15,695 nucleotides of DNA, from assembly GCA_052035955.1 (NCBI GenBank), contig JBPOHD010000129.1, forward strand, positions 1-15,695. The letters run 5' to 3'. The stretch comes from JAEUNJ01 sp052035955. GTDB lineage: Bacteria > Pseudomonadota > Gammaproteobacteria > Burkholderiales > Rhodocyclaceae. A program made the position numbers and the translations under genes. The number at the start of each line of letters is the position of its first letter. Position 1 is the first letter of the stretch. The notes under the pieces are model-generated. The model did no database searches and had not been told where the DNA came from. It was given only the letters and a program-made list of their open reading frames with translations. Below are positions 6,824 to 15,633 of this stretch, in pieces.

Positions 6824-9800
6824 TCAGACCACCTGGATGTCCGTGGCCGCCAGGGTCGGATGGCCCGTCAGCACCGCCACCTTGACCGCCGCCGTCGCGC
6901 CGGTGCCGTCGGCGTCGTAGTAGAGGTCGCCGGTGGTGGTGTTGTAGATCAGCCGGTCCGCCGCATCGAGGGCCGCCGCCGCTCCGGCGCCGCTGACGAA
7001 GTTGGCCGCCGTGAAGGCCCCGTCGGCGCCGATGGCGGTGAATACCGCGTTGTCGAAGTGGAGCTTGTCCGAGGCCGTGGTGAAGTCGGCGATCGTGTCC
7101 ACGTTGGTCGCGCCGTTGGGTCCGGTATTGAAGACGAAGATGTCGGCGCCGCCACCGCCAATCAGGGTGTCGTTGCCACCCTGGGCGTCGATGAAGTTGT
7201 TGCCGGCACTGCCGATGATGAGGTCATTGTACACGGAGCCGCGCACGTTCTCCATGTTGAGGAGCGTATCGACATATCCCCAGCCATCCAGCGCCTTGCC
7301 GGCCGCCACCGTCGCGGCGCCGCCGCCGTTCCAGCCGCCCGCCGTCGTGAAGCTGGCGGCCGACAGATTGACGATCACGCCGTCGCCGTTGTAGTCGGCG
7401 TCGAACTCGTTGCGGTAGTCGGCCCGGTCGGTGCCGAGGCCCCCGTCCATCGTGTCGTTGCCCGCCATGCCGGTGAACCAGTCGTTGCCGGCGCCGCCGG
7501 TGAGGGTATCGGCGAAGTCGGAAGCCATCACCCAGTCGATGCCGGACAGGGCGTCGCGGGTGCCCCAGCCGTCCTCGGCGATGCCGGTGGCCAGGTTCAC
7601 GTTCACCGCATTGGGCGAGAAGCGGTAGTCGGCCCGGTCCAGGCCGCCGCCGCCGTCGATCACGTCGTCGCCCGCCATGCCCTCGTAGGCCTGGAAGTCC
7701 TGGGCGCTGCCAAAGGTATCGCTGCCGAAGATCTGGTCGGCGAAGGAAGAGCCGCGGATCAGGTTGATGCCGTACAGGTGGTCCGTGTCGCCCCAACCGT
7801 CTCGCACCGTGCCGGCGGCGAGATTGACCAGGATGCGGCTCGGGTCGAGGGAATAATCGGCCCGGTCGAAATCCCACACATCCATCGGAAAACCGCTGAT
7901 CGAGTCGTCGAGGCTGTGGTCTACAGCACCACCGCTGCCGGCGATGGTGTCGTTCCCTTCGCCGCCGATGTAGGACTCGAAAAGGGTCCCGACGACGTTC
8001 CTGCTCTGGCTGCCTCCGACCAGGATGTCGTCATGGCTGCTGCCGCGCAGGCCGTCGATGTTCGACAGGGTGTCGGTGGCGCCGAAGCCGTCGTCTGCTG
8101 CGCCGCCGGTGAGGCCGACGCCGCCGACCGTGATGATCCCGCTGCCCAGGAAGGCATGCGCGGCGCCGGGGGAGGTCGAATAATCGGCCATCACGAAGAC
8201 ACCGTTGATCGCGGAGGGTCCCGTGAGGACGTCGGTGCCGTTGCCGCCGAGCAGGTTGTAGAAGGCATCGGCCAGGGGGGAACCGTTGCCTTGGTTGTTG
8301 TAGCCCTTCAGTCCTGCCGTCGCCTGGAAATTGGCGGAAAACGCAACCGTCAGCGAGTCGCTGCCGGTCGTGCCGACCAGACGTTCGATGCCATAGAGCA
8401 CGTCGTCAAAGCTGTCGATACCATCTTCCCCGTCGTCATTTACGACATCTGCCTGGACCGCGTCGTCGCCGATGGTGAGGTGCACCGGTCCGTCGGCACC
8501 GGAATAGTCCGCCGTGTCGCTGCCCGCCCCGCCGGTCAGGGTATCGAGGCCGTCGCCGGCGACCAGGACGTCGTTGCCCTCCTCGCCTTTCAGGTTGTCG
8601 TCATCGGCACCGCCGACGAGCCGGTCGTTGCCGTAGCCACCCTCCAGCACATTGGTCCCGGCCCCGCCTTCCAGGGTGTCGTTGCCGCCGGCGCCGATCA
8701 GCGTGTCGTTGCCCGAGCCGGCAAAGTAGTGGTCGTCGCCGTAGCCGCCGGTCAGGTGCAGGTCCACGGACAGGCTCTCGCCATGGATCTCGGTGCCGTT
8801 GCCATCCGCCGCCAGGGCGATGCCCTCCGAGGCGGTGTCGTTCTGGCCGAACATCGTGAAGGCGACGGCACTGGTGCCCTCGCCGCTGACGTCGTCTTTG
8901 AGCTCGATCCAGCGCACGCCGTCCATGTCCTCGGCATTGACGATGTTGCGGCCGTCCAGCTCTAAATACAGCGTCTCGACGCCGTGGATGCGCAGGGCGC
9001 CACTGATGGCGTCGAGACCCGTCAGGGTGGCGTAGAGCTTGTCGCCGTCGTTGAAGACGCCGCCGTAACCGGAATCGAAGCCCTCGACGTAGTCCAGGCG
9101 GTCGAAGGCGGAACTGCCGAATTTGAAGACGTCGGAAATGCCGGTGGCCGAGGCGCCGATGACATTGTGGTTGCCCTCGCCGAACTTGAACTCATGGCCG
9201 CCGCCGGTGTTGGCGGAGAGCAGGAAGATGTCGCCGCTGTAGCCAGTGGCGTCCAGGTCGCGGCCCAGGTTGTAGATCACCGTGTCGTACTGGCCGGTCC
9301 GTGTCCCCGCCGGGTCGCTCATTTCGGCGATGGTGTCCACGTCGATTTTGATGGCGTTGCCGGTCAGGGTCAGTTCGCCGTCGCCCATGGCGTAGTTGCC
9401 CATCAGGGCGGCGTCGATGCCGGCGCCGACCGCTCCGAGCGTGTGGGTTTCGGCGATGTAGTCGCCGCTGGAATTGTTGCTGAGCACCACGTGCTCGACG
9501 CCGGCCAGGCGCAGGGCGCCGCTTTCGGTGGCGGTCAGGCCGTCGATGGCCGCCGTCAGCGTGTCGCTGCCGCTGCCGCCGTCCACGTAGTCCTCCGTGG
9601 TCAGGGTGGCCAGGTCGCCGTCGAGGACGAAGCCGAAGCTGTCGTCGCCGGCGTTGCCGTAGACCGTCGCCGTCACGCCGGCCTTGCCGAAGCTGAAGGC
9701 GGTATTGACGGCGTCGCCGGTGCTGACCAGGCGCAGGAAGGTGCCGTCGAAATCCGTCGCATCCACCGTCGCCGCGACCAGGGAACGGATCAAGAGGTCG

Positions 9801-12800
9801 CCGGCCTGGCTTTCGCCGGCCTGGCCGAGCAGGGTCAGGGTGTCGGCGTCGGAGCCGGCCAGGTGCAGGCCGCTGGGCATGCCGTTGAGGGCCTCGATCT
9901 CCAGGGTCTCGATGCCGGTCGTGTAGATCGCCGCCTGGGCGTCGTCGGTCTGGATGCGCAGGACGTCGCTACCGCCGGAGGCGTCGGCCAGGGTCAGGTC
10001 GGCGCGACCCATGTAGGCGTCCAGCAGCACGGCCTGGCTGCCGCCGGCCAGGCCGCCCAGCTCCAGGCGACCGCCACCGGTGAGCTCCACCTGGTTGAGG
10101 CCGGTCACGGTGCCCAGTTCGATCAGGTTGTTGCCGCCCAGGGGCGTGCCGATCACGTTGAGGCGCAGGGTCTCGATGCCGGTGAAGCTCATTTCGGCGT
10201 CGACCCGGTCCAGGTCGAAGGCGACCCGGTCGGACAGCCCGCTGGCATCGTCGAGGGAGACGTTGGTCGTCAAGATACCGCCATTCTCGTAGTCCCGCAG
10301 CACCAGCTTCGGCAGCGGGTCGTCGCCGGCCCCCAGATGGGTGAAGCTTGCGTCGTTGCCGGTGACGTTCACCACCGTCGAGGCGGTGGTGTGGATGCCG
10401 GTGAAATCGAGTTCCACCACGTCTAGGCTGAAATTGAACACCTCGATGCCGGTGGCGTCGATGGCCAGGGTGACGTCGAAGACATTGGCGTTGAGCACGT
10501 CCGCGCCGCCCGGCCCTTGCCCGCCGCCGTCGATGACATCGCCGTCCGACAGGGAGAAATGGACGTTGAAATCGAAGCGGTCGTTGCCCGCGCCGCCGGT
10601 CATGCTGTCGTTGCCGCCCAGGCTGCCGTCGAAGACATCGTTGCCGCCGCCACCGGCCAGGGTATCGTTGCCCGCGCCGCCGACCAGGGTGTTGTTCTGG
10701 GTGTTGCCGGTGATCTTGACGGCCCCGGCCCCGGCGCCGGCTCGCAGGGTCTCCACGAACACCGTATTCGCCAGGACGAAGCCGGTCGGGAAGGCTGCTC
10801 CCGCGGTGATCTCGAGGATATCGTTGCCGCCGCCGGCCGCCTCCGTCAGGGCGGCGGGCGCCGCCCCGATGACGTAGAGGTCGTCCCCGGCGCCGCCGGC
10901 CAGGCTGTCGCCGGCGCCGCCGAGCAGGGTGTCGTTGCCGGCGCCGCCGTCCAGGGTGTCGTTGCCGACGCCGCCGTCCAGGCTGTCGTCGCCGTTGCCG
11001 CCGAGCAGGGTGTCCGCCCCGACGAAGCCGAACAGGCTGTCGTTGCCGTCCAGGCCGGAGAGGGCATTGTTGCCCGCCCCGCCCTCGATCCGGTTGGCGA
11101 GGGCGTTGCCGGTGCCGGCCAGGTTGCCCGGCCCGGTGAGCACCAGGTGCTCCAGGTTGGCGCCCAGGGTGTAGGCCACCTGGCTGAACACCCAGTCGGT
11201 GCCTTCGTCCAGGTTCTCCGTCACCTTGTCGCCCAGGTTGTCCACCTGGTAGACGTCGTTGCCCTTGCCGCCGGCCATGGTGTCGTTGCCGGCCATGCCG
11301 CGCAGCCGGTTGTCGCCGTCGTTGCCGATCAGGATGTTGGCCGCCGCGGTGCCCGTGATGCCGTAGCGGCCCGTGCCGAGCAGGGTCAGGTGCTCGACGT
11401 TGGCATAGCGGCTGGCCATGTCGAGCATGATGATGCCCAGGTCGGCGGCGGCGTTGGCATCGGCCACGTCGAGGATCACGGTGTCGACGCCCGCGGTGGG
11501 AGTGGCGTCCTCGACCACCGAATCGCGCAGGTCCACGTAGTAGGTGTCGTTGCCACCCTTGCCGGTCAACAGGTTGGCGCCCAGGTTGCCGCGGATCACG
11601 TTGGCCAGGGAATTGCCGACGGCATCGACGGCGGAGGATTCGAGGGTGATGTTCTCGATCACGTCGGTGGTCCCGACGCGCAGGAAGACGGAGGTGTTGC
11701 CCAGGTCCGTGGTGCGCAGGTTGGAGATCACGGTATCGACCCCGGCGCCGCCCGAGGTGGCCCTCTCGTCGACCACGTCGTGGACGCTGTAGACGTAGTA
11801 GGTGTCGTCGCCGGCGCCCCCCTTCATGGTGTCGCCGCCGGCCTGGCCGTTGAGGATGTCGTTGCCGAGGCCGCCCTCCAGGCTGTCGTTGCCGGCGCCG
11901 GCGAGCAGGGTGTCGTTGCCGGCCTCGCCCGTCAGGGTATTGGCCGCCGCATTGCCGGTGATGACGTTGTCGAGCAGGTTGCCGGTGGCGTTCATCTGAC
12001 CCTGGCCGGACTCGATGCGCAGGTTCTCGACGTTGGCGGCCAGCACGTAAGAGCTGGTGAAGCTGTAGTCCCACAGCACCACGGTGTCCACGCCGGCGCC
12101 GGCCGCCTCGGCCACCGGGGCGTCGAGGTTGTCGATGTAGTAGGTGTCGTTGCCGGCGCCGCCGGCCAGGGTGTCGTTGCCGACGCCGCCGGAGAGGGTG
12201 TTGTGGCCGGCGTTGCCGGTGATGGAATTGCTGAGGGCATTGCCGTAGCCGACCAGGTCCGCCGTCCCCAGCAGGACGAGGTTCTCGACGTTCATGAACA
12301 GGGCGCCCACATGGGCGGTCGAGAGGACGGTGTCGATGCCCTGGTCGGTCGGCGTGGAGCCGTAGCGTTCGTAGATGCCGTCGCTGCCGTCGTAGTAGTA
12401 GGTGTCGTTGCCGGCCCCGCCGAACAACACATCGGCACCGGCGCCCCCATTCAGCGTGTCGTTGCCGCCGCCGCCGGAGAGCAGGTTGGCCTGGGCGTTG
12501 CCCTGCAGCAGGTTGTCGAGGGCATTGCCCGAGCCCTCGTAGGCCGCTCCGGCCAGCACCAGTTGCTCGACGTTGGCGGTCAGGCGGTAATCCACGGTGG
12601 ACAGCACCCGGTCCACGCCCTCGCCGGCGTTCTCGACCACCTGGACGTCCGCGTCATCGACCACGAAGACGTCGTTGCCCAGGCCGCCCTTCAGGGTGTC
12701 GGCGCCTCCGGCGCCGTGGATCACGTCGTTGCCGGCGCCGCCGTCGATGAGGTCGGCGAAGGCGGTGCCCATGATCATGTTGTCGAGGGCATTGCCGGTG

Positions 12801-13681
12801 CCGGTCTTGCCCGGCCCGGCAATGCCCTCGTCGGCCAGGTAGAGGTCTTCCACGTTGGCAGCCAGGGTGTGGGCGCCAATGCCATTCCCCAGCCTGACGG
12901 TATCGAAGCCGCCGCCCGCCTGCTCGGTGACGACGTCGCCCGCGCTGTCCAGGAAATAGACGTCGTTGCCGACCCCGCCCTGCAGGTTGTCGGTGCCGGC
13001 ACCGCCGTCCAGGCTGTCGTCGCCGCTACCGCCGAGCAGGGTGTCGTTGCCGTTGCCGCCGGCCAGATCGTCGTTGCCCAGCCCGCCGTCGAGGCTGTTG
13101 TGGCCATCGTTGCCCAGGATCTCGTTGTCCAGGGCGTTGCCGGCGCCGTTGCCGGCCCCGGCCAGCAGTTCGAGGATTTCCACGTTGGCGGCCAGCGTGT
13201 AGCTGGCGGCCGTGGACTGCACCCGGTCCAGCCCCGCGCCGGCGTTCTCCACCACCACGTCGCCGGCCGAATCCACCTTGTAGGTATCGTCGCCGAAGCC
13301 CCCGGCCAGGGTGTCGTTGCCGGCGCCGCCATCGAGGGTTTCATCGCTGTCGGCCGCCGCCGCACCGACCATGGTGATCTGGTTGGCCAGGCCGTTCCCC
13401 TGGTAAACCCCGCTGTGGTCGGTGACGCGCACGGTCAGGTTCTCGACGTTGGCCGCCAGGAGGTAGGGCGAATCGACCGCCACGCCGTCTATGACAATGG
13501 TATCCGTCCCCTCGCCGGCATTTTCGATGATCGCCGGATCCACGTCGCCGGAGACCCAGTAGACGTCGTTGCCTAGGCCGCCGAAAAGCGCCTGGTCCAT
13601 GGACGCGGTGCCGGCATCGAAGAGGTCGTCGGCGGCGGTGCCGTGGAGGACGGGAATGTCGGGGTTCTTGATGAGGGCCAT
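6824..13681 (-). CDS. Giant RTX calcium-binding repeat protein, type I secretion substrate
   Basis: 2285 residues with no Sec signal peptide and no cysteine that I can find. By family knowledge such proteins leave through a type I secretion system and fold outside when the GGxGxDxxx turns bind calcium; I count roughly 50 such turns. Zone 1 (about 1-1040) has ten modules of about 85-110 residues, each with two or three nonapeptides, a VDxxxDxVxE strand, GxDxV, and a YxLxANVExLxL strand (near 73, 161, 272, 366, 461, 543, 671, 761, 840, 970). Zone 2 (about 1045-1645) has few nonapeptides and repeated TGIETL/GVETL strands like S-layer RTX proteins. Zone 3 (about 1645-2170) has more nonapeptides and five DY(S/R)...VNL...DGWG modules. 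The end (about 2177-2285), with DKLHFDN, YYDADGTG and final DIQVV, resembles serralysin-type secretion tails. Near residue 925 one nonapeptide has lost a residue (GGAGDS). AGGAG (13692-13688) fixes the start. Function unknown: S-layer or adhesin is likely. No secretion genes are nearby. Confidence 0.93.
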   Translation of the reverse strand: MALIKNPDIPVLHGTAADDLFDAGTASMDQALFGGLGNDVYWVSGDVDPAIIENAGEGTDTIVIDGVAVDSPYLLAANVENLTVRVTDHSGVYQGNGLANQITMVGAAAADSDETLDGGAGNDTLAGGFGDDTYKVDSAGDVVVENAGAGLDRVQSTAASYTLAANVEILELLAGAGNGAGNALDNEILGNDGHNSLDGGLGNDDLAGGNGNDTLLGGSGDDSLDGGAGTDNLQGGVGNDVYFLDSAGDVVTEQAGGGFDTVRLGNGIGAHTLAANVEDLYLADEGIAGPGKTGTGNALDNMIMGTAFADLIDGGAGNDVIHGAGGADTLKGGLGNDVFVVDDADVQVVENAGEGVDRVLSTVDYRLTANVEQLVLAGAAYEGSGNALDNLLQGNAQANLLSGGGGNDTLNGGAGADVLFGGAGNDTYYYDGSDGIYERYGSTPTDQGIDTVLSTAHVGALFMNVENLVLLGTADLVGYGNALSNSITGNAGHNTLSGGVGNDTLAGGAGNDTYYIDNLDAPVAEAAGAGVDTVVLWDYSFTSSYVLAANVENLRIESGQGQMNATGNLLDNVITGNAAANTLTGEAGNDTLLAGAGNDSLEGGLGNDILNGQAGGDTMKGGAGDDTYYVYSVHDVVDERATSGGAGVDTVISNLRTTDLGNTSVFLRVGTTDVIENITLESSAVDAVGNSLANVIRGNLGANLLTGKGGNDTYYVDLRDSVVEDATPTAGVDTVILDVADANAAADLGIIMLDMASRYANVEHLTLLGTGRYGITGTAAANILIGNDGDNRLRGMAGNDTMAGGKGNDVYQVDNLGDKVTENLDEGTDWVFSQVAYTLGANLEHLVLTGPGNLAGTGNALANRIEGGAGNNALSGLDGNDSLFGFVGADTLLGGNGDDSLDGGVGNDTLDGGAGNDTLLGGAGDSLAGGAGDDLYVIGAAPAALTEAAGGGNDILEITAGAAFPTGFVLANTVFVETLRAGAGAGAVKITGNTQNNTLVGGAGNDTLAGGGGNDVFDGSLGGNDSMTGGAGNDRFDFNVHFSLSDGDVIDGGGQGPGGADVLNANVFDVTLAIDATGIEVFNFSLDVVELDFTGIHTTASTVVNVTGNDASFTHLGAGDDPLPKLVLRDYENGGILTTNVSLDDASGLSDRVAFDLDRVDAEMSFTGIETLRLNVIGTPLGGNNLIELGTVTGLNQVELTGGGRLELGGLAGGSQAVLLDAYMGRADLTLADASGGSDVLRIQTDDAQAAIYTTGIETLEIEALNGMPSGLHLAGSDADTLTLLGQAGESQAGDLLIRSLVAATVDATDFDGTFLRLVSTGDAVNTAFSFGKAGVTATVYGNAGDDSFGFVLDGDLATLTTEDYVDGGSGSDTLTAAIDGLTATESGALRLAGVEHVVLSNNSSGDYIAETHTLGAVGAGIDAALMGNYAMGDGELTLTGNAIKIDVDTIAEMSDPAGTRTGQYDTVIYNLGRDLDATGYSGDIFLLSANTGGGHEFKFGEGNHNVIGASATGISDVFKFGSSAFDRLDYVEGFDSGYGGVFNDGDKLYATLTGLDAISGALRIHGVETLYLELDGRNIVNAEDMDGVRWIELKDDVSGEGTSAVAFTMFGQNDTASEGIALAADGNGTEIHGESLSVDLHLTGGYGDDHYFAGSGNDTLIGAGGNDTLEGGAGTNVLEGGYGNDRLVGGADDDNLKGEEGNDVLVAGDGLDTLTGGAGSDTADYSGADGPVHLTIGDDAVQADVVNDDGEDGIDSFDDVLYGIERLVGTTGSDSLTVAFSANFQATAGLKGYNNQGNGSPLADAFYNLLGGNGTDVLTGPSAINGVFVMADYSTSPGAAHAFLGSGIITVGGVGLTGGAADDGFGATDTLSNIDGLRGSSHDDILVGGSQSRNVVGTLFESYIGGEGNDTIAGSGGAVDHSLDDSISGFPMDVWDFDRADYSLDPSRILVNLAAGTVRDGWGDTDHLYGINLIRGSSFADQIFGSDTFGSAQDFQAYEGMAGDDVIDGGGGLDRADYRFSPNAVNVNLATGIAEDGWGTRDALSGIDWVMASDFADTLTGGAGNDWFTGMAGNDTMDGGLGTDRADYRNEFDADYNGDGVIVNLSAASFTTAGGWNGGGAATVAAGKALDGWGYVDTLLNMENVRGSVYNDLIIGSAGNNFIDAQGGNDTLIGGGGADIFVFNTGPNGATNVDTIADFTTASDKLHFDNAVFTAIGADGAFTAANFVSGAGAAAALDAADRLIYNTTTGDLYYDADGTGATAAVKVAVLTGHPTLAATDIQVV
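10517..13480 (-). repeat. Diverged tandem repeats encoding the N-terminal RTX modules
   Basis: The DNA of the first 1000 codons is a diverged array at two scales. A unit of about 27 bp (one nonapeptide) recurs in small clusters, and a larger period of about 250-330 bp carries a cluster plus the ANVE strand. Some copies are nearly identical at DNA level: 10971-11014 and 13002-13045 differ at only two of 44 bases although 2 kb apart. This suggests recent duplication or gene conversion among otherwise old repeats. Confidence 0.7.
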
Positions 13682-13732
13682 GGATGTCTCCTGATGGTTA
13701 GCGCCGGGGAGCGGTTCGACGGCGAAGCTGCA

Positions 13733-13738
13733 ATTTTA
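13733..13738 (-). promoter_or_regulatory. Possible -10 box of the RTX gene
   Basis: TAAAAT on the minus strand (five of six to TATAAT), about 52 bp before the RTX start codon, within the only A/T-rich patch of the gap. No convincing -35 box lies 16-18 bp upstream, so an activator or another sigma factor may be needed, or the true promoter is elsewhere. Confidence 0.3.
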
Positions 13739-13846
13739 GCTTTCTCCTGCCACCAAGGACAGATACGGAAGGAAAAAATCGCAGCCGACGACAGCCGGAA
13801 GCGAATCCCTAACGGCATATCGAACACCATTGGTTTACCGCCTGCC

Positions 13847-13875
13847 TTGGTCCCCGCCACGGCAGCCCGTATCAT
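13847..13875 (+). promoter_or_regulatory. Possible promoter of the glycosyltransferase gene
   Basis: TTGGTC (13847-13852) and TATCAT (13870-13875) are 17 bp apart, facing the glycosyltransferase, with a predicted start near 13882 and a leader of about 22 nt. The -10 is good and the -35 only half matches. The 223-bp gap between the divergent genes holds no other clear signal. Confidence 0.35.
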
Positions 13876-13904
13876 GGCGGCGCACCGATGCCAGCCGAGT
13901 CCCC

Positions 13905-15572
13905 ATGACGAACACTCCCCCGGGAAGCAACGCCGCCATCTACTTCGCCAGCGAGGCCTACACCACCGGTGGCCGGGCCAGGCTGATGGGGCGGCACGCG
14001 GCCGGGGAAGGCTTCCTGCGGGCCTGGATGGCCCACGGGAGCGGCAGCCCCATGGACTGCTACGCGGCCACGCGACGGGAGGCCGAGGCCTTTGCCGCCC
14101 TGGCCCGGGAATTGGGCTGCGACAAGCCCGTGCGCTGGCTGCCCCATGGCCACCTGGACGGCCTGCGGCAGGCCGGCGCCCTCTTCTATCCCGGCCCCAA
14201 CCTGGGCGACCTGGCCTGGCAGCGGCGGCGCCTGGACCCGGCCGCCTGGAGCCTGACCGGCGTCACCCACACCACCGCCTCCCATGGGGCCACCGACGCC
14301 ATCGCCGACCTGCTGACCGCCCCCCTGGAGCCCTGGGATGCCCTGGTCTGCACCTCGCCGGCGGTGGCCGAATCCGTGCGCCGGCTGCTGGGGGCGGAAG
14401 GCGAGTGGCTGCGGGAGCGCCTGGACGCCCGCCGGCTGCCGGAGCCGCGGCTGGCCGAGATTCCCCTCGGTGCCGATTGCGCGGCCCTGGCCCCCGATCC
14501 GGCGGCGCGCGGCGAATGGCGCCGGCGCCTGGGCCTGGACGGCGAGGCGGTGGCCTTCCTCTTCCTGGGCCGCCTCTCCTTCCATGCCAAGGCCAACCCC
14601 CTGCCCATGTTCCTCGCCCTGCAGCACGCGGCCGGGACGAGCGGACGGCCCATCCACCTGCTGCTGGCCGGCTGGTTCGCCAACGAGGCCATCGAGAAGG
14701 CCTTCCGGGAAGGCGCCGCCCAGTTCTGCCCGGCGGTCCGCCTGCAGGTGCTGGACGGCCGCCAGGACGAGGTGCGGCGCAAGGTCTGGCAGGCGGCCGA
14801 CGTCTTCGTCTCCCTGGCCGACAACATCCAGGAGACCTTCGGCCTCACGCCGGTCGAGGCCATGGCGGCGGGACTGCCCTGCGTGGTCAGCGACTGGGAC
14901 GGCTACCGGGGCACGGTGCGCGACGGCGAGGACGGCTTCCGCATCCCGACCCGCATGCCGCCGCCGGGCCTGGGCGCCGACCTGGCGGCCCGCCACGCCG
15001 ACGGCATCGACGACTACGACCGCTACATCGGCCAGGCCGGGCTCTTCGTGGCGGTGGACGTGGCGGCGGCCCGGGAGGCCTGCGCGCGGCTGGCGGCGGA
15101 CCCGGAGCTGCGCCGCCGGCTGGGCGAGAACGGCCGCCGGCGGGCCCTGGAGGTCTTCGACTGGCGGGTCGTGGTGGCCGGCTACGAGGCCCTGTGGCGG
15201 GAACTGGCGGAGCGCCGTGCCGCCGCGTCGGCGGCGCCGCCGACGGCGCCCCGGGCCCAGCCGCGGCGGGCCGACCCCTACTGGCTCTTCGCCGCCTATC
15301 CGAGCGGGGTGATCGACGCCGGGACGCGCCTGCGGCCGGCGGAGGGCGCCCACCGGGAGGCCCTGGCCCGCCTGGCCGCCTCGCCCCTGGTCAATTACGG
15401 GATGGGCCTGCTGCCCGCCGTCGAGGAACTGGCGGAAGTCCTGGAGGCGGTCCGGCGCCGGCCGGGCATCGTCGCCGCCGACTGCCTGGCGGCTTTCCCG
15501 GCCGCGCGCCGGCCGCTGCTGCTGCGCGGCCTGGCCTGGCTGAACAAGGTCGGCCTGCTGGCGGTGGGCTAG
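13905..15572 (+). CDS. Family 4 glycosyltransferase (GT-B fold) with C-terminal extension
   Basis: Likely 555 residues from the ATG at 13905 (MTNTPPGSNAAIYF). The frame is open upstream to a TTG at 13830, but those 25 residues look non-coding, and the -10 candidate lies between. The N-terminal half (about 1-190) opens with the IYF strand and G-RARLMGRHAAGEGFLRA (23-40), as in several proteobacterial surface-polysaccharide transferases. The second half carries FLFLGRLSFHAKANP at about 220-235 and the EX7E motif Glu310-Glu318 in ETFGLTPVEAMAAGLP, the nucleotide-sugar-binding signature of GT4. After an Ala/Pro linker (about 437-453) comes a segment of about 100 residues beginning RRADPYWLFAAYP, which I do not recognise. 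Sugar donor and acceptor unknown. It is divergent from the RTX gene, so surface polysaccharide or protein glycosylation are both possible. Confidence 0.88.
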   Translation: MTNTPPGSNAAIYFASEAYTTGGRARLMGRHAAGEGFLRAWMAHGSGSPMDCYAATRREAEAFAALARELGCDKPVRWLPHGHLDGLRQAGALFYPGPNLGDLAWQRRRLDPAAWSLTGVTHTTASHGATDAIADLLTAPLEPWDALVCTSPAVAESVRRLLGAEGEWLRERLDARRLPEPRLAEIPLGADCAALAPDPAARGEWRRRLGLDGEAVAFLFLGRLSFHAKANPLPMFLALQHAAGTSGRPIHLLLAGWFANEAIEKAFREGAAQFCPAVRLQVLDGRQDEVRRKVWQAADVFVSLADNIQETFGLTPVEAMAAGLPCVVSDWDGYRGTVRDGEDGFRIPTRMPPPGLGADLAARHADGIDDYDRYIGQAGLFVAVDVAAAREACARLAADPELRRRLGENGRRRALEVFDWRVVVAGYEALWRELAERRAAASAAPPTAPRAQPRRADPYWLFAAYPSGVIDAGTRLRPAEGAHREALARLAASPLVNYGMGLLPAVEELAEVLEAVRRRPGIVAADCLAAFPAARRPLLLRGLAWLNKVGLLAVG

Positions 15573-15633
15573 GAGTCTGCGCGGCAGAAGCAGGTCTGGG
15601 TCAACAAGATATGGATAAGAGCGTTTGAGGGAA

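Noticed and set aside
10517..13576. Open plus-strand frame of 1019 codons with repeats opposite the RTX gene
   Set aside because: Its repeats mirror the RTX repeats on the other strand and it has no start signal or recognisable domain. It is a shadow of the real gene.
6824..13681. CRISPR-like or VNTR non-coding array
   Set aside because: The regular repeats are fully in frame within one uninterrupted coding region and encode calcium-binding nonapeptides.
6824..13681. Diversity-generating retroelement target in the RTX gene
   Set aside because: No reverse transcriptase, template repeat or adenine-biased variable region is visible in the window.
13739..13760. Sigma-54 promoter (TGGCAG...GC) before the RTX gene
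   Set aside because: The distance between the GG and GC elements is nine bases instead of ten and the -12 element lacks TTGC.
13830..13904. TTG start at 13830 for the glycosyltransferase
   Set aside because: The extra 25 residues have no counterpart at the start of GT4 proteins as I know them and there is no ribosome binding site. The ATG at 13905 directly precedes the first beta strand.
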